Shown here: positions 20,213 to 32,400 of the stretch, in pieces
Position numbering within the stretch: the stretch's first letter is position 1
How the letters are laid out: every line of letters starts with the position of its first letter
Assembly (NCBI GenBank): GCA_932521025.1
Contig: OW051472.1
Span: forward strand, 3,410,001-3,474,000
DNA from: Oscheius onirici
Lineage: Eukaryota; Nematoda; Chromadorea; Rhabditida; Rhabditidae
Direction of reading: 5' to 3'
DNA: 64,000 nucleotides
Made by a program: the position numbers and the translations under genes
The notes under the pieces: generated by a model
Told to the model about the DNA's origin: nothing
Database searches by the model: none
What the model saw: the letters and a program-made list of their open reading frames with translations, nothing else

Positions 20213-23200
20213 TCAAATACCGAGATACGCATCGATTTTGTCAAACATTTGTTTTTCGAGATCTTCCATCGACTCGATGAGACACATGCGCAGTTGTTTC
20301 TCCAGACTGGGATCCTTGGAAAGAAGGCGTTTCGTTACGATGGTGTAAGTATTGCAATCGCCCTTGAAGGCCTAAAATAGGATTTTTATAAGCTTCTAAA
20401 ACACAAAACAAACGTTTTCAAGCTTCCTTTTGTGAATTGTGAAGCGTTCCAATTCGAGTTCCTTCATGCTGGCCAGCACCTGCTCCCGAATACATCTTTT
20501 GTCCGCCTCGGCGTCGTCGTTATTTGCGCTGAGCGTCGACAGAGCAAGACTTCCAAGTGCTGAAACGATGTTTTTGGTAACTTCATTTAAAAAAGAACCC
20601 ACTTTCTTTCTGTGGGACTGCCTTGACGGCAGCTATCTGCTGCTCCTGGAAGTCCCGAAGATCGGCGAACAGTTTCGAATGAAGAGGATACTTTGAGAGA
20701 TCGTAGGAAGGCTTCGGCGCCGAGCTATATCCGAATCCGTTGTCCTTGACACTGACTGGTGACTCGAAAAGATTCTTGTTCACCGGCGTCCAGCTATTGT
20801 ACGGGTTCGCGTTCATCTGATATTGATTTGGCTGCGCAGCTGGTAGCTCTTCTTGTCGGGGAACTTTCGCCGGCGGCTCTTCAGTATGCGTGTCAGCAAT
20901 CGGTCGGAACGAGCCACGTGGCGTTGTCGCTTGGGTCTCTCTAGAAAAAAATTAGGATGCATCACCATTTTAGAACGAACTGTTTCATATAGTGTGAGGC
21001 GGACGTAGGCGTAGGAGGCAGATTTACAGTCACGATGCGTTTCTCTGAAAGTTTCGTGGTTAAAAAAGACTTAATAGAATGGAATGACTTTCCCGACAAT
21101 CGAGACACAAATATCTCCGAATCAGCATATAGCATACAGAATAAAAAAGATTATGCTGAGCATTTATACCGAGGGAAAGAGGCTAGAGACGAAGCCCCGG
21201 ATGACCTCAAAATATACGTCACATGGCTTTAGGAAAAGATCTGACGAGATCAAATGAAACATGCCTTTTTCTTCTCTCGGCTCCTCGACTGGCTGGCTTC
21301 CAAGAAGTACCGTCTCCGTATTATCTGTCTTCTGGACAATCTTGGTCTCGGCCTGGAAATGAAAAAAATATGATCTGTTTCGAATGTTCTGTAAGTGACA
21401 GGATTCCACGGCAGAACATAGCGTGTGAACGTATCCAACGATTGTACGCAACATTTGCAAATTTAGGCTTTGTAAAAAAGTGCTTACCGTGTCCATTCTG
21501 ATGGTGAAAGATGTGTTTAGCTGGTCGACTGACGGCCTGATAGTCGGTGGCGCAGGAACGGGCTCTGGCGCTTGTTCAGGATGATATACCTGAGCCGGCA
21601 GAGAAACCTTGGCCGGCGAAATGACTGGGACTCCACCGTTGCTGGTGAACAGAGGAGGAGCCGGCGGCATCGGAATCATATCCTCCTTCGTCGTCTTGAT
21701 CGTCACCTTGATTTGTGCCGGAGGCGGATTGACGACGGGCGGAACAGGAGACGGAGAACGATCTGCTGCCTTCTTCTCGTGTTCCGAGTGGGCTCTTTCC
21801 GACGAGGTGTTCGAACGAGAACGACGAGATCTCCTGAAAACTTGTGTTTTTGCAGAATGTAAGGAAGAACGACTATTTTTCAATTTTCTAAGCATAAATT
21901 CAGTATTTTCAAAGAACCATCGACAATCTTTAGGTGAAGAATAGTCGTTTCTTCGACATGCAAGTGATAGTATGATTGATAGTCGGAGAAGAGACCACAA
22001 TAAAATAATTCCCACAACAAGATAACATACTCTTTCACTTCGATTTTTACGGGTGTCTTGCTAAAAAAGGTTATGAACTAAACGAGTTTCGGGAAACCCT
22101 TACCTTCTGTTGCGATCCTTTCTCCGATAGCTGTTGTCTCTGGAATCGTTGGATCCCTGAGAGCTGGAACGACGACGATCGCGGCTCTTGCTGCGGGACT
22201 TGGAGCGACTATTGGATCTCGAGCGGCGACGGCTTCGCGGTGTTCCACTATCACTTCTGAATAGGATTAATTTTAAGAGCTGAAGGAAATATTAGCCTGG
22301 TTCCACGAGAACGAGATCGACTACTTCTTCGCGAGGAGCCGGAACGGGACCGTGAACGGTCTCTGGTATGACGACGGTCGCGATATCCGCCACGGGAATA
22401 GCCGCCTCGGCCACGGAAACCGCCTCTACCTCGACCGGGAGTGATTCCTGCAGTAGATTATTTAGACAAAAATAGTGGAATAGTACCTTGAGCTCTCTGG
22501 TATTCCGCAAAACGACGGACGTCCTTGAACCAGGTCAAATCACATCGATATCCCAAAAGGTCTCTCTTCGAATATCTAAACGTTCATTTATTTTCAAAGA
22601 AAACGACGAAACGTACTCGTTCATAGCCGTCTTGGCCTCATCTCTCGTCTCAAAACGAACGGCCACAAAGAGTCTCTGATTATCCGGCGAAGTTTTAACA
22701 AAATCGAAAGAGACCGTGCCAATTTTGTCCTCGAAGTAGTCCCTAAAATTGAAGGTTATCGGGGTTAGAAAGCAATAGATTGACAAATATTGGATCCTGC
22801 CATGGATTGCTCATACCTCCATCAGAGTAGCGTATAGAAAGGGGGAGTAAAAGAGACTGAATTAAACGACAAGAGAGAAACATTTCGAGCCTCCTCCAGT
22901 ATATAACTGTAAATCGGTTGGAATTAGGCAGAGAGCGAGAATTAACCCCAATTGGCGCATAGCATCCGGAAAATTATTAGCTCTTTTCCCATTTATTCTC
23001 TCGGATTAATTGAGGCTGAAAAAGAAACATGAACTGAGGTTGACACCACAAAAACACTCATGCACTCTTGCCCGAAAGAAAAGTTAGAAGGGACTCACTT
23101 GATCTCGTCAGTGGACATCGAGCCTGGAAGACCTCGAATGAAAATAGTGTGCTTAGATTCGGGAACGTCGTCCTCATTAATCCTGCCCCCACGTCTATAG

Positions 23201-23232
23201 TTGTCATTTCCATAATTGTAGCCGTAGCTCAT
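20213..23232 (-). CDS. RNA-binding protein with one RRM and an RS domain
   Basis: The first exon encodes MSYGYNYGNDNYRRGGRI, then KHTIFIRGLPGSMSTDEI, an RRM start with the RNP2-like IFIRGLP. After an intron, IGTVSFDFVKTSPDNQRLFV and AVRFETRDEAKTAM complete the RRM. RNP1 is weak. A Gly/Arg stretch with RGRGGFRGRGGYSR follows, then long Arg/Ser repeats (RSRSRSGSSRRSSRSRSR, SRSKSRSKSR). A Pro-rich acidic middle has SPSPVPPVVNPPPAQ. The C-terminal part is charged and helical, with CIREQVLASMKELELERF and LEKQLRMCLIESMEDLEKQM, ending IDAYLGI. The layout suggests a nuclear splicing or mRNP factor related to SR proteins, but I do not recognise the exact family. It ends 148 nt from the convergent MTG1 gene. 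Exons between 21.0 and 22.0 kb are the least certain. Confidence 0.75.
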
Positions 23233-23949
23233 TCTCCAAGAAGAGTCTTAAATGTATGGTTTCCGGTGAGAAAAGCGGGAAGAAAGAGGAGACAGAATTG
23301 TAAGCTCAGAAAGACGGTCGATTGATAACGAGCAAGAGCCGTCCGATGGCCTTTTCGAATGATAAGAGCACATCATTTCAAATTCCGAACAATGTATAGC
23401 AATTCCTTCTATAAACGTATGAAAGACACGTCGGAGCGACAATGTCATAATGGTATACAGCTGATTACTAATGAAATGGCGAGGCACTTTTCGCCAAATC
23501 AATATGGCTGGCAGCGTGGCAACCAATTCCACCTGTCGGAGTTAATGTTTTCGAGCTAATTTTCTAGGTACAAGGCTTCATAACTGACCTGTTGAAGGCA
23601 GGGCCTTCACTTTTTGAGAGATACCACTTGCAAAAGATTTCGGACGCGATATGTCGTGGCAAAACGGACAATTGCGTCTAATGTTTGCTCATAATCAGAT
23701 AGATATTGGGAGAAAAACGAGAGAATGGCATAATGGAAGGTCGCGTTCTATGAGATGAACACGTCATGAAGGTGTTTCAAAAGCTTCGAATAATGAAAAG
23801 GGACAGTCATTTCGTGAGTCAAAGTCGGGACAGCTGCTTTACTAAAAACAAACAAAATGTTCATTCTTTCGCGGAAATCTTTTCTATTTGTAGAATATTC
23901 AGGTTGTAATTTGCCCTAGTATTCCACAATTCCAAAAGATATTGCTCGC
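23233..23949. other. Upstream region of the RRM/RS gene
   Basis: No gene seen. The + strand is enriched in purines, so the sense side of the adjacent - strand gene is pyrimidine-rich. At 23240-23420 the open frames read CT-rich low-complexity peptide and look like noise. Confidence 0.4.
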
Positions 23950-25000
23950 AATGGCTGTTGCAACGAAGATGTACAGTTGGACATCGTGGTCTAGAACATG
24001 AGGAGTAGAACATGGAGAAGGCCGCCATTAGGGACTGGAACCGAGTTTTGGATTAAAAATTGTCGTTGCTCACCTGATAGAAATTAAAAAAAGCAAATGC
24101 TTCATTCGAGACATGAGGAAAGATGTCATCCCCGAAGCCGAGAAGGAACGCGAGGAACATTATGGCCTAAGGACTAAGAGAATCTGCTCCGTCTTTTAAA
24201 GCGAAGACTCTTTGGAAAAGTAGAAATATAAACCGATGTAGACATCAAAACGAGTGAGCCACAACGACCATGAGTCTTCGGAAAAGGGATGAACTGAACA
24301 ACGGGATGACAGTCGAGACACAGACTGAAATGGATTGATTCACATGGACCGCTAAGAATTGGTTAGGTTCGGTACAGTTCGGTAAGATTACAGCCAGGGG
24401 TTTGCAAAAGTACTGTGTAGGCAATTGCTCGCACACAGGTCGATTCGAAAAAGATTTGCGTATCAATGTTCACGGTTGAAAGTTGATCCTCACTTTGGAA
24501 TAGACAACAGACTTACAGTAAGCTATAAAAACTACAGTAAACCAAAACCTGGACTAACTTGGACGAACCTCTGCCGCTCCACTTGTCTACTATCGCTCTC
24601 GTACTCACCAGCAATCTGTCCGACTACTGCCCAAATACAACTCCAAGCGACCCATTTTATGCTGTTGCGACTCAGCTGCTCGGTGAAGAAGATACATGTT
24701 GGGAAGATACTCGTCCAAAAGGATTGACAAATTCCCGTGTAGGAGATGACTAAAGCCAGGAGGAGTACTTTTCGTATAGAGAAGACGGAATGTGGAGGAA
24801 CGGTCGTTGATCAGAGACATTTTCTCTTCCGTCTTGTTCTCAATCGCCTTTAGATTTCGAGGAGCTGGTCGGAGAGTAAAGAAGACGATTGCCGAGAAGA
24901 CGAGCATGGCCGACGGAGTGATGGAGTTTCCTTCCGGCTGGGAGAAAACTATGAGCAGGATGAAGTATCTAATTAGCTGACTGATTGTAAGCGCCACTTT
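23950..25000 (-). pseudogene. UNC-93-like remnant
   Basis: Pieces match the intact copies at 27999-29640 and 44361-46486. At about 24997-24770 it reads SQLIRYFILLIVFSQPEGNS and IVFFTLRPAPRNLKA. At about 24770-24605 it reads VLLLALVISYTGICQSFWTS and FPTCIFFTEQLSR in a frame one base away. At about 24170-24076 it reads MFLAFLLGFGD joined straight to DIFPHVSNEAFAFFNFYQ. Compared with the neighbour at 28.3 kb, 12 codons (the GCWNTQVYAFVG region) are missing. The N-terminal third of the family (the first transmembrane block) is not found upstream. The frameshift, internal deletion and missing 5' exons together make a non-functional copy likely. A base error could explain the frameshift alone, but not the rest. 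Confidence 0.8.
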
Positions 25001-25077
25001 TCGTTGGAAACAGACTATAGCTCAACACGGAGGCATATGCAATTTGCTACTTTGACGCAAAACGGTTTTATTCATGA

Positions 25078-26572
25078 TCATAAGAGTAGACAGCACATCT
25101 TTCTGGCATATGAGGGATGATTCGCGGTTGAACCGTATTGCGAAAACAGGTTATAAAAGATGTGAGGATCAATCGGGAACTCAGGATCTGCCCAATAGGA
25201 CGAATAGTAAAAGGGGGTGGATGAGAGGAATCTGCCTTGAAAGTGGAACATGTCAGACAATTTTCGAATTCCTAAATACATATCGTAATAAGAATGCTCA
25301 TGCATCATGAAAACTAGGAAAGTGTTGTCTGGATTGGGTACGAAGGCAAGTCCCATAAAGGGCAAGCAGACCGAAACACAGTCGTTTAGAACTGTGCCTA
25401 AGTCTTCATATTCTTCATAGTGGCAGTGTATTTCAGTTGCTTTGTGGGTCCAGTAGCCAGATCTCCAACTCTGAAAATAACTTCTTTTGTAGAGAAATCT
25501 AAACAGATCGGTAGCAGAAATACGATCAGATACTATCTCTACTGGAAAGTCTCTTGTCCAACAAATTTTGGACTTGTACTTCTAACCGAATGAGGTTGTT
25601 CGCTGTGAAGAAGTCAGTTAGTTGCTTCGTGATCGACGTAGTTAAACGTTATTTTGTAATGTTGTAGTGAGATTAGGTAGGTAAAGATCTTCGATGTGTA
25701 GGTGTACGTCGACAAAGGGCCATTTCATTTGGTTCAAGACAGAAGTGACAAATTCCAGAAAAATATCCTCTGTCAGATCAAAGTCTTGTTGGGAGAAAGT
25801 GAATGGAAGAATCGAAAAGTAATCTCCGATACGAACCCCATCTTCGAGAGAATACAAATGTCCCATTTGGTCACACTGTATGAATGCAGCACCGTTGTGC
25901 TGAAAACTTATCAATTCTACTGGAAACTAACAACTATGAGAAGTCAAACTGTTGCATCGCAGCCGCCGACCGTCGCCCCTCCGTCCCCATGTGAAGCTAC
26001 TGACAGGCCCTCATGTTCATAGAATAAACTAGTTGTTATACAAAACTTACGTCGTAGTGTATTTCTCCTCGATTTACTCGAATCGAAAAGGACGTCATGT
26101 TCGCGGTCAGTAGCCCGTGAATTGGTTTACAGAGTCGGAAACAGTGTGCAAAGGCACGTGAATGCATCTGAATGTTTGATAAAATGATACTAGAAAAGAC
26201 GAGCCTTTGAAAAGACCACTAAAAGGTCATTTCGAGTCAGATTCTGTAAAGACACTGAATCCGGAAGAGGTAGAGAAAAGGTTTCACGCCTCTGGAGAAC
26301 ATTGAGATACTGTTGCTGTACTTCTTCAGTACAGATCACGTTCTTGTTGTTTCCTGACTGTCTTTCCATCAGCATTCCACAACAGTAACATAGACGCTCT
26401 CGTCTATTAAGAAATTCTTGATCGCTCATCTACACTTATTATTTTCGGGAACTCCGGAACTCACTTTGAACACGTGGACATCAGAGTCAGTGAAAACGTC
26501 TTCAGGCAATGTAGGCAATGATATATTTTTATTATCTTGACACTGCACAATGTTTATGAGGCGATTGTTCAT
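25078..26572 (-). CDS. Uncharacterised protein, five spliced exons
   Basis: I do not recognise this gene. ATG at 26572 follows a TTTTCAG acceptor closely. Exons in phase: MNNRLINIVQCQDNKN (ending DVHVFK), MSDQEFLNRRERLCYCCG (ending VVFSKARLF), MHSRAFAHCFRLCKPIHG, HNGAAFIQCDQMGHLYSL (to TTTLQNN), and a long last exon KYKSKICWTRDFPVEI. The last exon runs through GYWTHKATEIHCHYEEYEDL to a stop at 25078. All four introns are short with good acceptors, and the phases agree, so the gene is likely real. There is no signal peptide or transmembrane helix. The LPDSVSLQNLTRNDLLVVFS stretch is faintly F-box-like; I do not claim it. Total about 390 residues. It sits between an UNC-93-like remnant and two foldback elements. 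Confidence 0.6.
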
Positions 26573-26606
26573 TGGTAAAACCTGAAAACAAATAACTATG
26601 GTCTGT

Positions 26607-26752
26607 TTAATAAAGAGAAGGCTCCACCGTAACCCATTTAGAGACCGGAATAACATGGAAACGTAAGATTCTCAGTCAAGTATCCTATGTTTGCGTGTTA
26701 TATTATTCTCGCGGCAAACTTAATGGGTTACGGTGGAGCCTTTTTTTATTGA
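26607..26752. mobile_element. Small foldback MITE just upstream of the orphan gene
   Basis: AAGGCTCCACCGTAACCCATT at about 26619 recurs in reverse complement at about 26722-26742, inside T/A-rich outer ends (TTAATAAAGA and TTTTTTTATTGA). Total about 145 bp, with an unrelated loop of some 80 bp. It ends 35 nt from the orphan gene's ATG, so it may supply or disturb its 5' sequence. Confidence 0.8.
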
Positions 26753-26907
26753 ACGAACCATATTTCTATCAAAAGATAGAAAAGTAGAGGGAAGAGTCGG
26801 AATAAATCGAGTCCTCTAGTGGGGAAAGGAACTAGAATGAAAATTAATTGGGTGGAGAAGAAGCAGGAACTCTTGAAGAAATCAATAGTACATGTGAAAA
26901 GCGGGTG

Positions 26908-27110
26908 CGGAAAGAGAAGTGCTTTGGATTCTACAAAAACAGGGAAAAACAAAAAACGGGGCAATATTATTTTGGCTCATACGAAACCCTCAACCCCGTC
27001 AGAGCGAAACTGATAGTGTGACGCTGTTTGTGGTTTTCCTTTGAGCAGAAATAATATTGCCCTGGTTTTGTATTTCCCTGTTTTTGTAGAATCCAAAGCA
27101 CCTCTTTCCG
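26908..27110. mobile_element. Second foldback element
   Basis: Arms at 26908-26973 and 27044-27110 are inverted copies: CGGAAAGAGAAGTGCTTTGG, then TTCTACAAAAACAGGGAAA and GGGCAATATTATT. The right arm lacks two bases between GAG and GTGCTTTGG. The inner 70 bp is not palindromic. No coding capacity and no clear target duplication. Confidence 0.75.
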
Positions 27111-27998
27111 TTTTTTACAATTATATTTTTGCAGTGAACTCTGCGATACCTTTCATCAATGTCGATGGTCACTTTGACTACTGCCAGACGGCGGTCGCGT
27201 CTAGACAGCACGGAGCCGACCACACAGTAATGTGCGGTGTCCGTGCAATAAAGAAGAAGAACATTTAGGGGTTTATTGACAAGGGGGTTTCCTGCCATAT
27301 TTTGCAAGAGTCAGCTTCTGCCGTAGTGGCTATCGACAAAAAGATTTGGAATCTTTTAAAGTTATACAAACCTGTATAGGGATCACCACAAAGTGAAGAA
27401 CATGCCAAAGTCGATTGCTTTGGCCAAACATGAGTGCTGAGGGTGCGAAGTAAATTCACTGTCGTCACGTCAAGCCATTCAGCGAACCTCTACTCACGAG
27501 CACTTTTTGCGTTCCCCTGAATTTCTACTGTAAGTGTCAGTCAAGCACATTGATTAATTGATAGTGATTAGACATCCCGTCTGTTGTACAAGAAGCCTGC
27601 CCGAAAATAATGGTCGCCCAACTTTGCTAGAGACCTAAAGACCTTGGGGCTGTGTCTATTTTGTCACCAAGGTAGCAATCAGATAAATGACAGACGTTTA
27701 TTAGCCAGTCTTATAAGAGAAAGAACCGGGATTGTCAATAGATACATATAGAAGTGAGGAAAGTCGTATTGTTCAAGTGAAATGTTCAGTGGCGTATTTT
27801 CTCGTCTCCAAAGGTTATACACGTTTTCAGGCTGGAAGGAGAAGACCCGTACTGTCGATTGACCGCTCCGAGGGCAAAGGTGACGGCGAAGATTCGTTCG
27901 TAGCTACTGAAAGAAGGAAGTTTGTTGACTGGGAGCAGTCGCGGGAAGGAGTGGACCTGAAGCAACACAACACAGTAAGAGAAAACGAAAAAGACAGA
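27111..27998. other. Spacer between the foldback pair and the UNC-93-like gene
   Basis: No supported gene. A - strand stretch at 27968-27786 (HSFPRLLPVNKLPSF) could be a further 3' exon of the UNC-93-like gene, but it does not resemble the conserved C-terminus of the copy at 44-46 kb. Confidence 0.35.
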
Positions 27999-29640
27999 CT
28001 AAATGAAGGGAAGAGACAACAGAATCTCTAGAAAGAAAAAAAATTGCGTACTTTTCTCAATCGGAGGGAAGTAATCGACGCGACCCAGAATTTCGACCCG
28101 ATGGTAGCAGCCGGCGGCAATGACGGCTGACAGAGAGAGGATGAGAAGATGGGTGGGAAGGACGATGAGCGAGGAGTAGAACAGGGAGGCCGAAGTCATC
28201 AGGGACTAAATTTGGATGAGTCAAAGTTATTTTTTTTGAGCTATGTACCTGGTAGAAGTTGAAGAGAGCAAAGGCCTCATTTGAGACATGAGGGAAAACA
28301 TCTCCGACAAAGGCGTAGACCTGCGTGTTCCAACATCCGTCTCCGAAACCGAGGAAGAAGGCCAAAACGAGCGTAACCCAGAGGCTAAAACGAGTTGAAC
28401 TTACTTCCAATTCTATCAACTCACTTTGGCTCGAAAAAGCCAGTGTCGTCGGTTTTCTGGAGAGATGAGAGTGGTGGGAAGAACAGATAGACTCCGAGGA
28501 ACGTCAACAGATGACAAACACAGCCAAAGTAGACGATGCTCTGTCGACTGAGTCTGTTTCCGCAGAAGATAAATCCGCACACTGAAAGAGAAATCCTTAG
28601 TTCTGTATCAAAATGAGACTTACAAACAAGTTGTCCAACTCCAGCCATACACGTACTGATGGCCATCACCGTCATCCTGCCGCCGCTCAGTCTTTCCGTG
28701 AATGAAATGCACGTAGGAAAGATGCTTGTCCAGAAGGATTGCACGATGCCCGTGTAGGCAAAGACAACTCCCAGATAGACCATCCTCTTGGTGAAGATGA
28801 GTCTGACTGTTCCGGAGAGTTCTTCACGGAAACTGGGTCTATCCAGAGAAGATGTCGCAATGAAGGTCGAACTTGGCGGAGGTCTCAGAGTGAAAAAGAT
28901 GATAAAGGAGAAGCCCAGACTGATGGTAAAACAAATCGACGTCCAGAACAGAGCCGTCTGTGAGATTCCCTTCTCGCCGACATGATAAAAAACAAGTAAC
29001 AGAATCATGCCGCCGACAACTTGACTGAAAATAATCTTGTTAACTTCAACTACCCTAGCGAGTCCTTACGAAGCTTGAGACATGGCCCAGACGATCGAAC
29101 TGTTCCTTTCCAGTGTTTTCTCGGTGCTGTTCTGTGTCAGATATGTTCCCATTGACGGCCAGATTACTGTAAGTTGAAGAATACGGTAGTCGAAGAGAGA
29201 CACATACGGGCAGCTCCGATTCCGGACAGGATACTGGTCAAATAGTAGTACCAAACATTGATGGAGAAGAAGCCGATCTGGAATATATTCCTGAAGAGAG
29301 TACGGGTCTGAACAAACCTCATAGAGGATGGTCAGAGCAGCTCCAATGGACATGGACCATTGTATTCCGAGGCGGTCGATGATCGGAGAGACTACCAGAT
29401 TGGCGAAAGTGAAGACGAGATAGTACAGTGACAGTCTGAACGATCAGTTACCAGATTCAATCAATGTCCTTACCCATTGTATCCAGTATGGGGATCGATC
29501 TTGCCGTCAGCAGTCGCATTGGTGCTGTTGGCGATCGACTCGAAGATGGACTCCTGGATGTAGCCGCGTGAGTTAAACTGCACGAACAAGAAGAAGAATC
29601 CTAGCCCGACTTGAACGACATTGGTTGTGCTTGGAGACAT
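27999..29640 (-). CDS. UNC-93-like multi-pass membrane protein, copy B
   Basis: UNC-93 family proteins are MFS-like, 10-12 helix membrane proteins; the founding nematode member regulates a two-pore K+ channel complex in muscle. The first exon is MSPSTTNVVQVGLGFFFLFV then QFNSRGYIQESI (the family's first helix and FxSQGF-like motif). Then LSLYYLVFTFANLVVSPII and VIWPSMGTYLTQNSTEKTLE (the GQGxYLT-x-NST motif, with PSM for GQG). VFAYTGIVQSFWTSIFPTCI (the YTG-xx-xSFW motif), LAFFLGFGDGCWNTQVYAFV (GFGDxxxNTQ) and FPHVSNEAFALFNFYQ follow. Introns are short. The ATG at 29640 lies about 50 nt behind a GTTTCAG acceptor. The 3' end is unsure: either PPIEK reads through to a stop at 27999, or there is another exon. 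The copy at 44361-46486 is a paralogue in opposite orientation. Confidence 0.88.
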
Positions 29641-32400
29641 CGAACGGTCATTCACTGGCGACGAAAAGCGAGGCAGATTTGCCAACACTGAAACGAGGCT
29701 TTTACAGTTTGAAATGGGATAGGGAAGAGGAACGAAGGGAGGTAGAGAGAATCACATACAGAGAGCTATGAAACGACGGGAAAGCGAGGCTATGAAGGGA
29801 AGAAGACGGGCCATTCTTTGACCGAAAGAGGGAGAAATGAGTGTGAGACTTCGTATGAGAGCCTATATTTGGGCAGCTGTGACACATTTTAGAACTTTGG
29901 ATGTGGCCAGTGGGAGAAAAAACTCGCTTTCTCTATTAACCAATGACGTGCATTTTGTGCAGAGTGTTCGACAGAGGGAGAGAACAAGGAATCTATGAAC
30001 GATGGTACTCTCGAAACGGGACAAAATGGAATAACAAGATAAGAGGAGATGATTCCTAGGCGAGCAGTTTTTCCATCAAGTCTCGATCAATTTTTGAATG
30101 TCTCTCACAAGTGTAAATCAAAGTCTGCTCTTTTAAAGTGTGCTAATTTATAACGCGAGGTAACGCCAAACTGACATTCGTAATGAAGTAAATCTAATAG
30201 TTATGTGAAAAATACTGGATGAATCTGTTCAACCCAAAGGATTCAACTGACAGTGTTCTGGATAGAGTTTGAAAATTGCTATAGAGTGATAGAAATGGAT
30301 GATGGAACATTCAGCAAATAGATTGAATGGACTGTATCCCATATCCCCTTTCACCAATCTGTCTTTCTCGAAAGAAATCGATCATAAACATAGCAGATGT
30401 TCTCCGAGAGAGACATAGAAGAAGAAGCAAACCTACCTCAATCGCCGCTAGTTGGAACTGTTTTCAGAGGGCGGTTTAGACAATGCCGATAAGGAACGTC
30501 TGTGTGTAGATAGCGGACACACACGCTCTCAACCCGACACCATCACGTGTTTCGATAAGGACTCTTTAATTGTCATTCTTTCGTGAACCACAGTCATTAA
30601 GAACTAATTTCAACAGCTGCGGTCTAGCTGGAAACAGATTGTTAGAGGGACTGAATTTCGGAGAATCTCAAACAAAATTAAGCACGTGAAAGAGAGAAAA
30701 GCCTGATAAAGTGGACAGTTTTAAGATACCGTATGAGCAGTGACGTGTTCTCTCAAAGCCTAGCGTCATGAGTCCATGAATGAGCTCTTTACATGAATGG
30801 AGCCTTGGAGAGAATGATCTCGACCAGTCACGATATACTTTGGAAAACTGGTATCACACTCTGTAAAGGTCAACTCCTAACCCATCAATCCAAAAGCCAA
30901 ATAAAACCAAAAACAGGACAAAAAGTTCCCGTCACGAATGTGAGAAATTCCAACGATTGGAGAGCACATGTACCACGAATAGACCGGGCTGGGTGTAAAG
31001 TGTAAACGTCAGAACTGTAGGGTGACACAAAGATCATGAGGAGGGGAGAAGAGGATCCTATTTTGGGGATGGGGGCGGCTTTTCGTCGTGGACAAAAGGG
31101 AGAGAGATGATTTTGTCGGGCAGCAGTGTGGACGAGCGAAAGAGAACAAACAGATCTACCCCCAGTTGGGAGAGAGCACACATCGGAGAGCCCTGAGGCC
31201 AAAATAATGAAATAATGAGAGAACTAATAAATCCAAATGGACGGAGAGAGTGGTACCGAAGGGTACAAAAGAATATGAGTCAGGCTGTTTGTTGAAAGAG
31301 GCAGATTGAGCACACCCTCTCTCGCCCTCGCTCCAGAGCGTGTGTAATGGAATAAAAAGCCACGTGTGTCTCTTGTGAAAAACCGATGGCCGAGTGAGAT
31401 CAATTCCTAGAGTGACCTTCGAGAAGAACCAATCGTTAGTAGATGAGAGGACTAACAGATTGTCGCGGATGAAAATGACAGCTGAATGAACTCGGCCCGG
31501 ATATTTCGAAAGGCTACGCAACACAGCTCACAGAGGCAAACATTATGAAAAGAAACACAACAAAATGGAACAAAACAACGGGATCAGCGGAAACACGAGA
31601 CTCTTCTTGGAAATGCGCGAGACTACTGTAAGTTTCTTGGAAAGAGCGGTGAATCAGTTTCGAAGAGAAATCACTAGAAATCAATGAAAGTTCGATGTTT
31701 AGAAATGAGAACATTTCTTGTCGACAGTGAGTCAAGTTGGAAAGATAGTGAGAAACCGAAGCGAAGGGAAAATAGTGAGGTTCATTGCAACATGAGGTCG
31801 GTCTCACTGAACCTTGGAGCTAAGTTGTGGAACAGAGTTCAAAAAGATATGGGTCAATAGTACGAGAAGTAGTAAGGAAGAGTGAAAAAAGGCGAGGGGT
31901 GGTGTGGGTAATCGAATAGTCCAGGCTAGTGTATGTTACGCACCCGCGGCTCCTCCCCCTTTGAGAGTAAGTGACCAGACGACAAGGGTCAGAAGAAATG
32001 CTTGGGAAGCAGAGCAAAAAGCGCGCGGCTAGCCGGCTGTTTGAACGAACTGCGAGTGCGGGAGAAGCCTCTCCCCGACTGTCCTTGTGTAACAAAGAAC
32101 GACTCAAAATTAGCAGCAAGAGTCAGTTGGCAGACTCGCGAGTGCTCTCTGCACCCCCCAAGTCTCTCTCCTTGAGGGCGGAATGACCAAGAGAAAAGCT
32201 CTTTTTTCTGGAAGAAAGGAACTGGTAGAGGGGAAGATTCGAGAACAATGGAAGAAACTCAGGGTTTGGAGGCGAAAAAAGGGGTAGGAGAAAGGAAGAA
32301 AAGGAGGGCGGGAGCTTGGCTACAGGCCAAATGCACCGGAGGGGTTCGGCCGCACCCATGACGCAAACATAGAGCACGTGGAATGAAATGAGACAAAAGG
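29641..32400. other. Long purine-skewed upstream region of UNC-93-like copy B
   Basis: No gene recognised. The + strand is conspicuously A/G-rich with many GAGAGA and GGGAGA-type words, so the transcribed side of the adjacent gene is pyrimidine-rich for more than 2 kb. Open frames of up to about 120 codons on the - strand read Ser/Leu/Phe-rich peptide and follow from the base skew. The region could be promoter, outron or a long 5'UTR intron. Confidence 0.5.

Noticed and set aside
21572..21944. Arg-rich open frames on the + strand
   Set aside because: Antisense shadow of the RS/Pro-rich exons of the RRM gene on the - strand.
31156..31524. 122-codon open frame on the - strand
   Set aside because: Low-complexity Ser/Leu/Phe peptide that follows from the strong purine skew; no supporting signals.
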